From Gymnothorax reevesii (lineage: Eukaryota > Chordata > Actinopteri > Anguilliformes > Muraenidae), in assembly GCA_029721435.1 (NCBI GenBank), contig CM056573.1, positions 98,819,447 to 98,883,446 of the forward strand: 64,000 nt of DNA, read 5' to 3'. Shown in pieces: positions 54,719 through 64,000 of the stretch. The position numbers and the translations under genes are program-made. The notes below the pieces were generated by a model. The model saw only the letters and a program-made list of their open reading frames with translations, ran no database searches and had not been told where the DNA came from. Each line of letters starts with the position of its first letter. The first letter of the stretch is position 1.

Positions 54719-55331
54719 ATGGATGATTTCTTGGCATCACCAACCGTAGGGGTTTTGAAGTCTTTTAAAAAGACCGAACTGTTGGAAATATGCAGACATT
54801 TGGAGCTGACAGAGGTAAAACCAGCCATGCGAAAAGCAAGACTGGCTAGAGAGATAGTTGAATATTACATTGATGAAAATGTGTTTGCACCAGGAGATCT
54901 GGAACAGTTTCCAGTGGAAAATCCAAATATAGAAATGGAACTTAAATTAAAAATGCTAGAGATTGAAAGGGAAGAAAAAGAAAAACAAAGGCAGTTTGAG
55001 TTGGAAAAATTAGCTAGAGAAGAGAAGAAAGAAAGGGAAGAAAGAGAGAAAGAAAGGGAAGAAAAAGAAAAACAAAGAGAATTTGAGTTAGAAAAACTTG
55101 CAAGACAGAGAGATTTTGAATAAGAGAAATTCGATAGAGAAGAAAGACTCCAAATGGAGCAACTAGAAATTAAAATAGCAACTGAAAATAAATTTTGGGC
55201 TAGCCAGGAGGTAAAATTGGTGCCTCCATTTTCAGAAAAGGATGTTGACAACTATTTCCAGTGTTTTGAAAAGGTAGCAAAGAGTTGCCAGTGGCCAAAG
55301 GAACACTGGCCTCTGATGTTGCAAACTGTCC
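54719..55331 (+). pseudogene. Gypsy gag, truncated copy in unit 1
   Basis: Gag would build the particle that packages element RNA. The start is ATG 54719 (MDDFLASP); the upstream in-frame TTG is not used. Visible are an N-terminal helical region resembling a SAP-like fold (TELLEICRHLELTEVKPAM), then a long Glu/Lys/Arg-rich coiled coil (REEKEKQRQFELEKLAREE repeated). A stop at 55121-55123 interrupts it, then the start of the gag core (LVPPFSEKDVDNYF). It ends abruptly at about 55331, where the tandem duplication joins unrelated sequence. The coiled coil is 21 bp longer than in unit 2. Not functional. Confidence 0.85.
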
Positions 55332-55702
55332 TTTCATTCAATGTATTGTTTGGATGTGTAGCACAAATTTAGTAGAGACGTTAGCGATCGAGCACTTATT
55401 TAAACCAATATTTTGCTACATGCTTATTTACTTGTTTGGTGCTTGAATTGTGTTCAGTTTAGGTAAAAATGTTCATCATGAGCTTTTCACTGAGTTTATT
55501 CCCTTTAATTAGATATGCCATATGATGCGTTTACTTCAAGCTCCCAGCTGAGGATCTGCTCTAATTAGCAAAACCAGGTGGTCAGTACAATTTACTGCAA
55601 AATACTGCTGATGACTTTTCCTTTCTTAATCTGGATTGGCCACCTCTGATCAGGATACACAAATAGAAAAGGCTGAAGCTGATGGCTGTTGGCTGCCAAC
55701 TT

Positions 55703-56544
55703 TGCAGAAAAATAAGACACAAACATTAAATGTGTTGTTTTAAAAAACGGCGGTACAGTGTTTGCGCTGGTCTTGTTGGTCACTAAAACTCTGGCCCCAC
55801 TCCCTGTCTTAATAGGTGCTTGGCTCTGGACCAGCAATGAGTTGGTGCTTGCTCTAGCATCAGTTTTGAGAGCCAGGAGCTGGTGCTTAGGCTGTGAAAG
55901 AGCAAAGAACTGGTGCTAAGTCAGGCTCTGGCTCCAAACAAGCACTGGAACCAGCTCAGTGGAAAAGGGGCAGTAGACTCCCCACAGATAGAGTACAACC
56001 ACAGAGAACTCTCCACGGGGCACTGAGAGAAAACGGCTTCCGAGAGAAGAACTGAAGCTCAAGAAAAAAATGCTCCCCGAAACCATAAATCACAACAGAA
56101 AGGTACATATTTTTCATTTTTGATTTTTGATGAGAAGGTCTTTTCTTAGTTGTCCAACACCGTATTTTATTGAGGAAGAGAATGGTCGCCACGATGATGG
56201 ACTGCAGATGATTATCAACTTGAAAGCGCAATGATTAATTAAATATAGCTCCGCTGAAAAGATCCAAAGAAAGAAAATATTGGCTTGGATTCCCACAATT
56301 CAAAAACAATTGAATCATTGAGTTTCCAAAGGGCCCAACGCCAATGACTGAGAGTTCTGCATATCTTATAACAAAGAATGTAAACCTTTTGTAATTTCAG
56401 CCTAAAGTATCCCAATAACACCCTCTTGAAAAGAAAAAAAGGAGAAAATGGGAAAACGATTGAGAACCAGGAGTAACATCATTTTTTTTGCTGGGACACT
56501 TAATTAGGGAGACGCACAAATTAATTTTGAGCTAAATAGTGATA
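55703..56544 (+). repeat. Repeat X copy 3
   Basis: Counterpart of X copy 1 in unit 2; contains a 7-bp local duplication (TTTTTGA) in the T-rich stretch near 56116. Confidence 0.8.
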
Positions 56545-56701
56545 TAGTAAATGCTAGAGGCATTCTGGTGCTAGTGCTTATTTGGTTCAACCCATGTGCC
56601 TCCTAAGAACTGGTCTCCTTTTCCTTCGCTCAGGAGCCAAAACAGAGCCACGCAATCACGTCGCTGTATAATGTCAGTACATCTGACAATACAGTACAGA
56701 C

Positions 56702-58959
56702 CAGGGTTATTATAGTTAACGAAAAGTAAGACTAAAACTAAAACTAGCTGTGAAAAAATAATTTAGTTAACTGAAATAAAAATAAAAATGTCAATTTTTT
56801 TAAAAACGAAAACTAAATAAAAACTACAATGGACAATACAAAACTAACTGAAACTAAACTGAATTGCAGATAAAATTAGCTTCGTTTTCATTGATAGTTT
56901 CGTTTTCTCCCTCGATTACTGTTCTGTTCGGTCAGAGTTAACCGGATGCTTCCAGAGGGGGGAAGCATAGTGGCTATTAGCTGCCGTAGTTGCTGCAGGC
57001 ATCAGCCGAAGATGATGCTTCACGTGCACAATTCAGCCAAAAGGGTCTAGCTGCAAACGCACGGAGGAGTGGAGCTCCACTACTTCTCTAATCCAGCGCC
57101 GTCATAAGGGCTCACAGTCCATTGGGGCCCACAAAACCCACAGTAGACGCCATGACAAAATTATTTTGCATAGATTTACCTAATATTAATACTAATGCAT
57201 CAGAGTTTAAACAAAGCCATTAAGGCATGGAATATTGATGAAATACATTTCAGTAACCCCCTTCTTTAAAAATGGTTCAATCCATGCTTCATGCTCGTAT
57301 TGGAAAATTGTTTGTGTGGTTTTGCTGGCGAGGTCGCGAACTAAGGCAGCAAACAGGGATCACCGTCCTTGCGAATATGATGTCCAAGAGCAAACAAACC
57401 GGTAAATTTAAAGTTTATTACCGGTAAATTGTCGATTTTTTTTCTTGTGTGTTTATTTAATGGGCTGTATGTAGGGTAACCGTTTTATAAAAGGAATAAA
57501 CCCCTCGAAGCACTGGGTTACAGTGATTTTATAACGGCGGAGGGGCGTTCTAAGGCACGACACGAAGTCCCCCTGCTTCTCGGGACTTATTCCTTTAGTT
57601 ACATGCAGTCAGCTGAGTAAATAATCGCCTGACGAGAATGATATTACTCAGTTATTAACGGTATCATCTACAGAAAAGATTGGTAAGGTTATCATTCGCC
57701 AGCCATCATTATATGCCGTCAAAAAATTTGGTAGCAGCAGCTTAGGACACGTTCCGCCGTTCTTATGAGTGGTTACTGCATACTCAGCTCTCTCTAGCTG
57801 TAATTGACTGTACACGCTAGGTTTGGCTAGCGAACTACATGTAGTCAGTGCGGTAACCTTAGGTGTAACTTAAATAATCGCTTGTCAAGGCTGACATTAA
57901 TTTTACCTTAATTGTTTACTAAAACTAAACTGCTACTTTAGCCTGTTGGCATAAGTCTTGCTCACGTGGGGGATAATTTTACAGAGCTTGCCCTCCTTCT
58001 AACAATAGCAAAATGAAGCTGGGTGCTTAGAGCTATGGTACTGGGAAGCCCATTTAGATTCTGTTTATTCCAAGACTCGGTAGGTTAATTCTTCATCAGT
58101 TGTTCCATGGAACATAACCATAAATGTTTACAAAAGTAAGATGAAATGGAACAATTAAACCTTTATGCACTGCTACTTCAGAATCAGCTGTAGTCACTTC
58201 ATCTGAACCTGACCCAGCAATAGATCCTCACCACCAGCAGTCTGAATATATTTTTGATGGTGAGTAAATTAGTGAATAAGACAACTAATAATTCATAATT
58301 CACCTGATGATACTCTCTTTGTTGAGTGGTTAATTTTAAAAAAGGAAAAATTGGGTGTATTGCATTAGGCACTGTCAAGAACACTGGGAAACAGAAAAAT
58401 AATGAGTAACATCATGATATATTGTCGTTGAAGAGTGGCAATGAAAAGTCGGGGGCGGGGGCCCACACCGATATTCTGTTAGGGGCCCCAGAATTCCAAG
58501 CAACTGCCCTGCGCACATTCAGTGAAGAAGATGGTTAGCTCTCAAACATGGCAAAAGCTGTGGAAATAACTGAGCATGATGACTGTATGGGGTGAGATGG
58601 ATTGGATTTTTTTCCCCAGTTATATTAGTACCATCAGTTTCACATGTTAAAAAAGATGATGATTAAAGAATACAGGATTAATAAAGGACTCGGTAAAAAC
58701 CTATTTGCTGTCATACATTCTTTTATCCTTGTCAGCTTCTACAAATTAAGGCCTTCCTCTTAATAGCTGAAAAACTAAAACTAAGACTAAAACTAAATAA
58801 AAACTAAACTAAAACTAGTGAATTCCTCAAAATAAAAACTAAACTAAAACTGCTTAATCACTTGTTCAGCTAACTAAAACTAAACTGAAATAAAAATGCA
58901 AATTGTAGGACTAAATAAAAATAAAAACTAATGAAAATTTCAAAACTATATTAACCTTG
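56702..58959. mobile_element. hAT-type element, unit 2, with internal deletion
   Basis: The duplicate of 49718-52890 with the same GTACAGAC duplications (56694-56701 and 58960-58967). About 930 bp are missing after CAAACAAAC (about 57399). About 15 filler bases (CGGTAAATTTAAAGT) at the join resemble the adjacent ACCGGTAAATTG. Confidence 0.8.
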
Positions 58960-59130
58960 GTACAGACTGGAGGAAACCATGAAAAAATTTATAACTGAAA
59001 TAATGCTAGTGTTTTTATGCTCAGTAATACTATTGTTGTCAGTGAGGTTTTATCATTTTTAGAAAGGTAAAGGAATATAACCTTCTAGATTGCTATGATC
59101 TTGTACTGGGTTAATATCAGATATTTAAAA

Positions 59131-59981
59131 TGCAGAAAAATAAGACACAAACATTAAATGTGTTGTTTTAAAAACGGCGGTACAGTGTTTGCGCTGGTCT
59201 TGTTGGTCACTAAAACTCTGGCCCCACTCCCTGTCTTAATAGGTGCTTGGCTCTGGACCAGCAGTGAGTTGGTGCTTGCTCTAGCATCAGTTTTGAGAGC
59301 CAGGAGCTGGTGCTTAGGCTGTGAAAGAGCAAAGAACTGGTGCTAAGTCAGGCTCTGGCTCCGAACAAGCACTGGAACCAGCTCAGTGGAAAAGGGGCAG
59401 TAGACTCCCCATAGATAGAGTACAACCACAGAGAACTCTCCACGGGGCACTGAGAGAAAACGGCTTCTGAGAGAAGAACTGAAGCTCAAGAAAAAAATGC
59501 TCCCCGAAACCATAAATCACAACAGAAAGGTACATATTTTTCATTTTTGATTTTTGATGAGAAGGTCTTTTCTTAGTTGTCCAACACCGTATTTTATTGA
59601 GGAAGAGAATGGTCGCCACGATGATGGACTGCAGATGATTATCAACTTGAAAGCGCAATGATTAATTAAATATAGCACCGTTGAAAAGATCCAAAGAAAG
59701 AAAATATTGGCTTGGATTCCCACAATTCAAAAACAATTGAATCATTGAGTTTCCAAAGGGCCCAACGCCAATGACTGAGAGTTCTGCATATCCTATAACA
59801 AAGAATGTCAACCTGTTGTAATTTCAGCCCAAAGTATCCCAATGACACCCTATTGAAAGGAAAAAAGTAGAAAATGAGAAAATGATTGAGACCCAGGAGT
59901 AACAGTCAAAACTGGAAAAATTTTTTGCTAGGACACTTAATTAGGGAGACGGGCAAATGAACTTTGAGCTAAATAGTGATA
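59131..59981 (+). repeat. Repeat X copy 4
   Basis: Counterpart of X copy 2; shares the 7-bp TTTTTGA duplication with copy 3 (near 59546). This difference from copies 1 and 2 suggests local exchange within unit 2. Confidence 0.8.
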
Positions 59982-60677
59982 CCTAGTGACTTTAAATAAA
60001 CGCATCTCTGAAAGTATCGCACCTAGAGAGCTGATCCTGGTGTCACTTTGATGCTTTTTTCAAGCCCTATAAGCTCATTGTTGAAACGGTCTCCTAAGGT
60101 CAACTACACAAAGTTATCAAAAGCTATATCAAAGATGCACTCCAAAAAAATTCATATCTTTCAGTATTCCTGTAATTCATGTGATGTGAATAGAGGCCAC
60201 TAGATGGCAGAATTTACCTTTCTTTTATTAAGCCCAGACTGGAGCTAGGTTTAGACATGTCCTGGACATGTCTGGGGCAAGTCCCCGAAAATAAAAAAAA
60301 AAGGTCTAAATGTGGGTGGGGTCTGCAAAAGAGTATATAAGGAAAAGAATTGAGACAGTAAAGTAGTAGGAGAAATTGCAAGAAGAAGGATACATGCGAC
60401 CAGACCTGTCATTTCTGTTCAAGACCTGTGAAGTTTCTTTTGTGGATTTTTGCCTGTGTTTGAGCATTTTCCTTACCCAGGACATCACCAAGCTACCCCA
60501 ACAAACAAGGGACTGTAAATATTTCTGGTTTTTTTGTTATACTCAATCTTGGTCAGTTAGTTAGTTGTTATTAGTCTTTGTCTGTTTAATTAAATGTGTT
60601 TAAGTTTTAAATTGTGTCTGTCATCCCTTGCTATTGCTGTTGTGTTATAAATGTAATAACAAATTGGGGCCATAACA
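59982..60677 (+). repeat. Ty3/Gypsy 5' LTR, unit 2 (5' edge uncertain)
   Basis: Near-identical to 53906-54600, with the same TATA-like element (about 60332) and ATAACA end. This is the LTR that directly precedes the longer Gypsy coding region. Confidence 0.65.
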
Positions 60678-60680
60678 AAT

Positions 60681-60701
60681 TGGGGGCTCAAGGTCCGGGA
60701 T
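60681..60701 (+). promoter_or_regulatory. Primer-binding site, tRNA-Pro-like with 3-base insert
   Basis: Same TGGGGGCTC-AAG-GTCCGGGAT layout as unit 1, so the AAG insert predates the duplication. Confidence 0.6.
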
Positions 60702-60795
60702 AGACCATTTTGTGAGTCATTTATTAAAAATCTAACATTTCAGATTGTAAAATTGTTTTTGTGAGTTTTCCTATGTAAATATATTGACAACAGCA

Positions 60796-62190
60796 ATGGA
60801 TGATTTCTTGGCATCACCAACCGTAGGGGTTTTGAAGTCTTTTAAAAAGACCGAACTGTTGGAAATATGCAGACATTTGGAGCTGACAGAGGTAAAACCA
60901 GCCATGCGAAAAGCAAGACTGGCTAGAGAGATAGTTAAATATTACATTGATGAAAATGTGTTTGCACCAGGAGATCTGGAACAGTTTCCAGTGGAAAATC
61001 CAAATATAGAAATGGAACTTAAATTAAAAATGCGAGAGATTGAAAGGGAAGAAAAAGAAAAACAAAGGCAGTTTGAGTTGGAAAAATTAGCGAGAGAAGA
61101 GAAGAAAGAAAGGGAAGAAAGAGAAAAACAACGAGAATTTGAGTAAGAAAAACTTGCAAAACAGAGAGATTTTGAATTAGAGAAATTCGATAGAGAAGAA
61201 AGACTCCAAATGGAGCAACTAGAAATTAAAATAGCAACTGAAAATAAATTTCTGGCTAGCCAGGAGGTAAAATTGGTGCCTCCATTTTCGGAAAAGGATG
61301 TTGACAACTATTTCCAGTGTTTTGAAAAGGTAGCAAAGAGTTGCCAGTGGCCAAAGGAACACTGGCCTCTGATGTTGCAAACTGTCCTCAAGGGTAAAGC
61401 TCAACAAGCCTATTCGGCTTTGTCTGCAGATGATTCCTCTGATTATGAGGTTGACAAAAAGGTTATTTTGAGAGCTTATGAGTTGGTTCCAGAGGCTTAC
61501 CGACAGAAATTCAGAGGTCTGAAGAAATCTGAAAATCAGACTTATGTGGAATTTGCTAATGAGAAGGTTTGCTTTGAGCGCTGGTGTACTTCTATGGAGG
61601 TCAAGGATGATTTCAACTCACTAAAAGAGATGGTGTTAGTTGAAGAATTCAAGAACTGTGTTAAGGATGATGTTAAGACCTACCTTAATGAGAAGCAAGC
61701 ACTGAATTTGCTGTCAGCTGCCAAATTTGCAGATGAATATGTTCTCACACATAAGTCTAAATTTCAGTCTAGCAGTAACAATAGATGGTCCCAATTTTAA
61801 AAAAAAGGGTTATGGTGATACCCAAGATTCCTCACCCAAAGACAAAGACAAATCTGATGATGGTGCTCAGAAATCCATTAACAGGTCTGATCAAAGTGTG
61901 AAAGCTGACAGTGACAAAAGTGGTCTAGTTTGCAGTTATTGCAAGAAATCTGGTCATGTTGAAACTAACTGTTGGTTCCTTAAAGCTAAGAAAGAAAAAG
62001 CCAAACCAAATGCCTTTGTGAAAACTAGGTTAGAAACCCCTGTAGTAGATAACCGATCTGCTAAATTGCCTGCTTCTTGTGGGGCTAAAAAGCCTGATAC
62101 TGCTGACTTTGTGAGGGAGGAATTTCTTCCATTTGTGTCAGAGGGATTTGTGGCTCTGAATGAGCATACTACTCCTGTCCCCATATATAT
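60796..62190 (+). pseudogene. Ty3/Gypsy gag, unit 2
   Basis: ATG 60796 (MDDFLASP). The N-terminal SAP-like region and coiled coil run to a stop at 61144-61146. The next frame (from about 61210) holds the capsid-like core: LVPPFSEKDVDNYFQCFEKV, YSALSADD, LVPEAYRQKFRGLKK and LLSAAKFADEYV, similar to SCAN-related gag domains. A frameshift lies near 61790 at an A-run. The following frame carries a CCHC zinc knuckle (CSYCKKSGHVETNC, about 61931-61972), then a linker to protease. Two breaks make it defective. Whether the A-run shift is decay or a recoding site cannot be decided here; decay is more likely. Confidence 0.87.
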
Positions 62191-63305
62191 CCTAAGGGGA
62201 TACCGGAGCTTCTCAGTCACTTTTGTTGATGGATTCCTTGGAGTTACGTGATAAGACCGCTTCAGGGGATTTCATACTTGTACAAGGTATTGAAGGAAGG
62301 ACTGTTTCTGTACCCCTGCGCTCTATATTCTTGAAGTCAGATTTAGTTACAGGACAGGTAAAGGTGGGACTTATGTCAAGTCTACCTATAAAGGGTGTTT
62401 CTCTGTTACTAGGCAATGACCTGGCTGTGGGCAAAGTAGTTCCCCCTGTACATCTTACTTCACAGCCGAGCACTGAAGATGGGGATGAGGACGCATCTCT
62501 GTATCCTTCTTGCGCAGTGACTCGTGCTATGGCCAAGAAGGCTAAAGAAGAAGATGTTGTGGTGCCGTCCAGCACATTGAATAGTCAGGACTCAGGTGGT
62601 TCGCCTCATGACTCTGATTGGCCTACTATGGTTTCTCCTTTTGAGAACTTATCAGACACTTTTATCAGTTCATTGTTCAGCCAGCCAGATGGGTTTGGTG
62701 ATTCTGATGTGTCTGGAGACTTGTCTCTGTCCAGAAAGCGGTTGATTGAGGAGCAAACTAATGATCCTGAAATTTGTGTACTTAAGAGGAGAGCCCTTCC
62801 TGATAAAGAAATAGACGCAGTTCCAGTTGGGTATTATCTCAAGGATGGTGTGTTGATGCGGAAGTGGCGCCCTCCTGATATCCCTGCCAATGCAGATTGG
62901 GCAGTGGTCAGGCAAATTGTTGTTCCGAAGGTCTACAGGAATGAGATCTTAACAATGGCTCATAGTTTACCTTTAGGAAGGCCTGGGCTTCGGATAGACG
63001 TTTCCAACTTTTGCAAAACCTGTCACACTTGTCAGGTAGTTAGAAAACACCAGTTAGACCCATCTGTAGCTCCATTGCAGCTTATCCCAGCATTTGGGGA
63101 GCCATTTTCTAAGGTCATTGTTGATTGTGTTGGTCCATTACCCAAGACTAGATCTGGAAATGAGTACTTGTTGACAATCATGTGTGCATCTACCAGATTC
63201 CCCGAAGCCATACCTCCACGTAACATCAAGGCAACTGCAATCTCGAAGGCATTGATAAAGTTCTTCACGTTGTTTGGCCTTCCCAGGGAAATTCAGTCAG
63301 ACTAA
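62190..63305 (+). pseudogene. Gypsy protease and N-terminal integrase
   Basis: A retropepsin-type active site DTGAS is at 62199-62213, in frame with the 62223-63305 frame but one base out of frame with the CCHC frame (extra G in a G-run near 62196-62199). The protease fold continues (LVQGIEG, VSLLLGNDLA). A ~100-residue acidic linker follows, then integrase. No reverse transcriptase or RNase H lies between them. The integrase zinc domain keeps CKTCHTC (about 63015-63035) and a first His (MAHSLP), but the usual second His and following residues are deleted. The first catalytic Asp is in IVDCVGPLPKT and the second in EIQSD, where the frame ends at a stop (63303-63305). Confidence 0.85.
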
Positions 63306-64000
63306 GGTAGCAATTTCACTTCAGGATTGTTTCAGCAGGTTGTGTATGAACTAGGTGCAAAGCAGATTCTTTCTAGTGCCTATCATCCAGAAAGTCAGGG
63401 TGCCTTAGAGTGGTTTCATTCCACTCTCAAGACAATGATGAGGACTTATTGTTATGACCATGAGAAAGACTGGGATGAAGGTGTTCATTTGCTGTTGTTC
63501 GCAGCTAGAGAAGCAGTGCAGGAGTCTACTGGATTCAGTCCATTTGAGCTAGTGTTTGGTCATGAAGTGAGAGGACCTTTACTATTATTGAGTGAACAAT
63601 GGCAAGAGGAAGAGCCGCACATCAGTCTGTAAGACTATGTTAGCAAGTTCAAGGAAAGATTGCGTGCAGCTTGTGACCTAGCCAAAGAGAACTTGAAATC
63701 AAGTCAGGGAAAAATGGAAACTTGGTATGATCATAAGGCTAGAAGCCATGAGTTTAAACCAGGAGACAAGGTCCTTTTGTTGTTTCCCTTGCAGTCCAAT
63801 CCATTGCAGGCTAGATTTCATGGTCCTTATGAAATTCTGACAAAACTCAATGATCTCAATTACATTGTGAAGACTCCAGATAGGAGAAAGCCAAAACAGT
63901 TGTGTCACATTAACATGCTGAAGCCTTATCATGACAGAAATGCTAGGGTTGCAGCTGTCACTTCAGATCCTCCAATGGCCGAGATGTGTGAAGATGAGGG
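63306..64000 (+). pseudogene. Gypsy integrase C-terminal part (runs off window)
   Basis: Reading continues after the stop at 63303. SSAYHPESQGALEWFH carries the catalytic Glu, 35 positions after the second Asp (DD35E). TGFSPFELVFGHEVRGPL follows, then another stop near 63630. The next segment has FKPGDKVLL, a GPY/F-type module (ARFHGPYEIL) and HINMLKPYH, the integrase tail. The window ends shortly after. RT and RNase H, if present, must lie downstream. Two stops make it defective in this copy. Confidence 0.85.

Larger units (their letters stand above)
48342..55329 (+). repeat. Tandem duplication, unit 1
   Basis: From CCTTTCATTCAATG at 48342 the sequence is repeated from 55330 at high identity. 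The unit holds repeat X1, an hAT, repeat X2, the Gypsy LTR and a gag start, and ends abruptly inside gag. The join at 55330 fuses gag to the unit's first bases with a few bases of CCT/TCCT microhomology. Unit 1 has about 930 bp (50416-51345) that unit 2 lacks. Confidence 0.88.
55330..61388 (+). repeat. Tandem duplication, unit 2
   Basis: A second copy in the same order: X3, hAT, X4, LTR, gag. Here gag reads past the break point (about 61388) into the rest of the Gypsy element, so unit 2 keeps the original junction on its right and unit 1 keeps it on its left. Confidence 0.88.

Noticed and set aside
54865..55251. Ser/Phe/Leu-rich minus-strand frame (also 60942-61307)
   Set aside because: It is the antisense of the Glu/Lys-rich gag coiled coil.
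61780..61810. Programmed frameshift site in gag
   Set aside because: An A-run is present at the break, but other breaks in the same copy point to decay, and no supporting structure is evident.

Overview
This window looks like non-genic, repeat-dominated DNA from a fish, most likely a ray-finned fish. I find no host protein-coding exon, no structural RNA gene, no CRISPR and no bacterial-style operon. The assignment rests on the repeat types: Tc1-like DD34E transposons, a tRNA-derived SINE with the V-SINE/DANA-type core, a Jockey/CR1/L2-group LINE, PIF/Harbinger and hAT elements, and a Ty3/Gypsy element whose integrase follows the protease. No species call is possible from the sequence alone.

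Layout. 0.1-3.9 kb: a PIF/Harbinger copy on the minus strand, split by a Helentron-like non-autonomous element and by a nearly intact Tc1 transposon. 4.0-5.0 kb: inverted-repeat DNA with a long hairpin and an (AT)n run. 7.85-8.2 kb: V-SINE-like SINE. 8.9-9.8 kb: small Harbinger derivative. 9.85-11.9 kb: non-autonomous hAT carrying a ~146-bp tandem array. 12.4-12.9 kb: second Helentron-like element. 17.1-18.5 kb: diverged direct repeats, a ~470-bp SINE and an 87-bp tandem array. 18.8-22.0 kb: one Tc1 element nested inside another. 26.2-27.1 kb: a TIR element with a 9-bp target duplication that carries the start of a RecQ-like helicase gene on one strand and the start of a small Cys-rich protein gene on the other. 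27.3-28.6 kb: second Harbinger copy. 31.8-32.5 kb: a diverged relative of the helicase element. 33.5-37.0 kb: two LTR-like repeats and a TIR element. 37.4-37.9 kb: another tandem-core element. 40.9-42.4 kb: decayed Tc1. 43.2-47.8 kb: minus-strand LINE broken by three later insertions (MITE, hAT, SINE). 48.3-64.0 kb: Ty3/Gypsy gag-pro-int region whose 5' part has been duplicated in tandem as a unit of about 6-7 kb.

Relationships. Nearly all recognisable coding sequence belongs to mobile elements, and most of it is broken by frameshifts, stops or deletions. Nesting gives a relative chronology. For example, LINE insertion came before the MITE, hAT and SINE inside it, and Harbinger came before the Helentron-like and Tc1 insertions. 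The two Harbinger copies act as filled and empty sites for one another. The two Gypsy units carry stop codons at different places, so each has decayed separately since duplication.

The least familiar item is the 26.2-27.1 kb element and its 31.8-32.5 kb relative. Their shared termini, 9-bp target duplications and convergent RecQ-like and Cys-rich genes do not match a superfamily I can name with confidence. All family assignments were made by eye. Boundaries marked approximate could shift by tens of bases.
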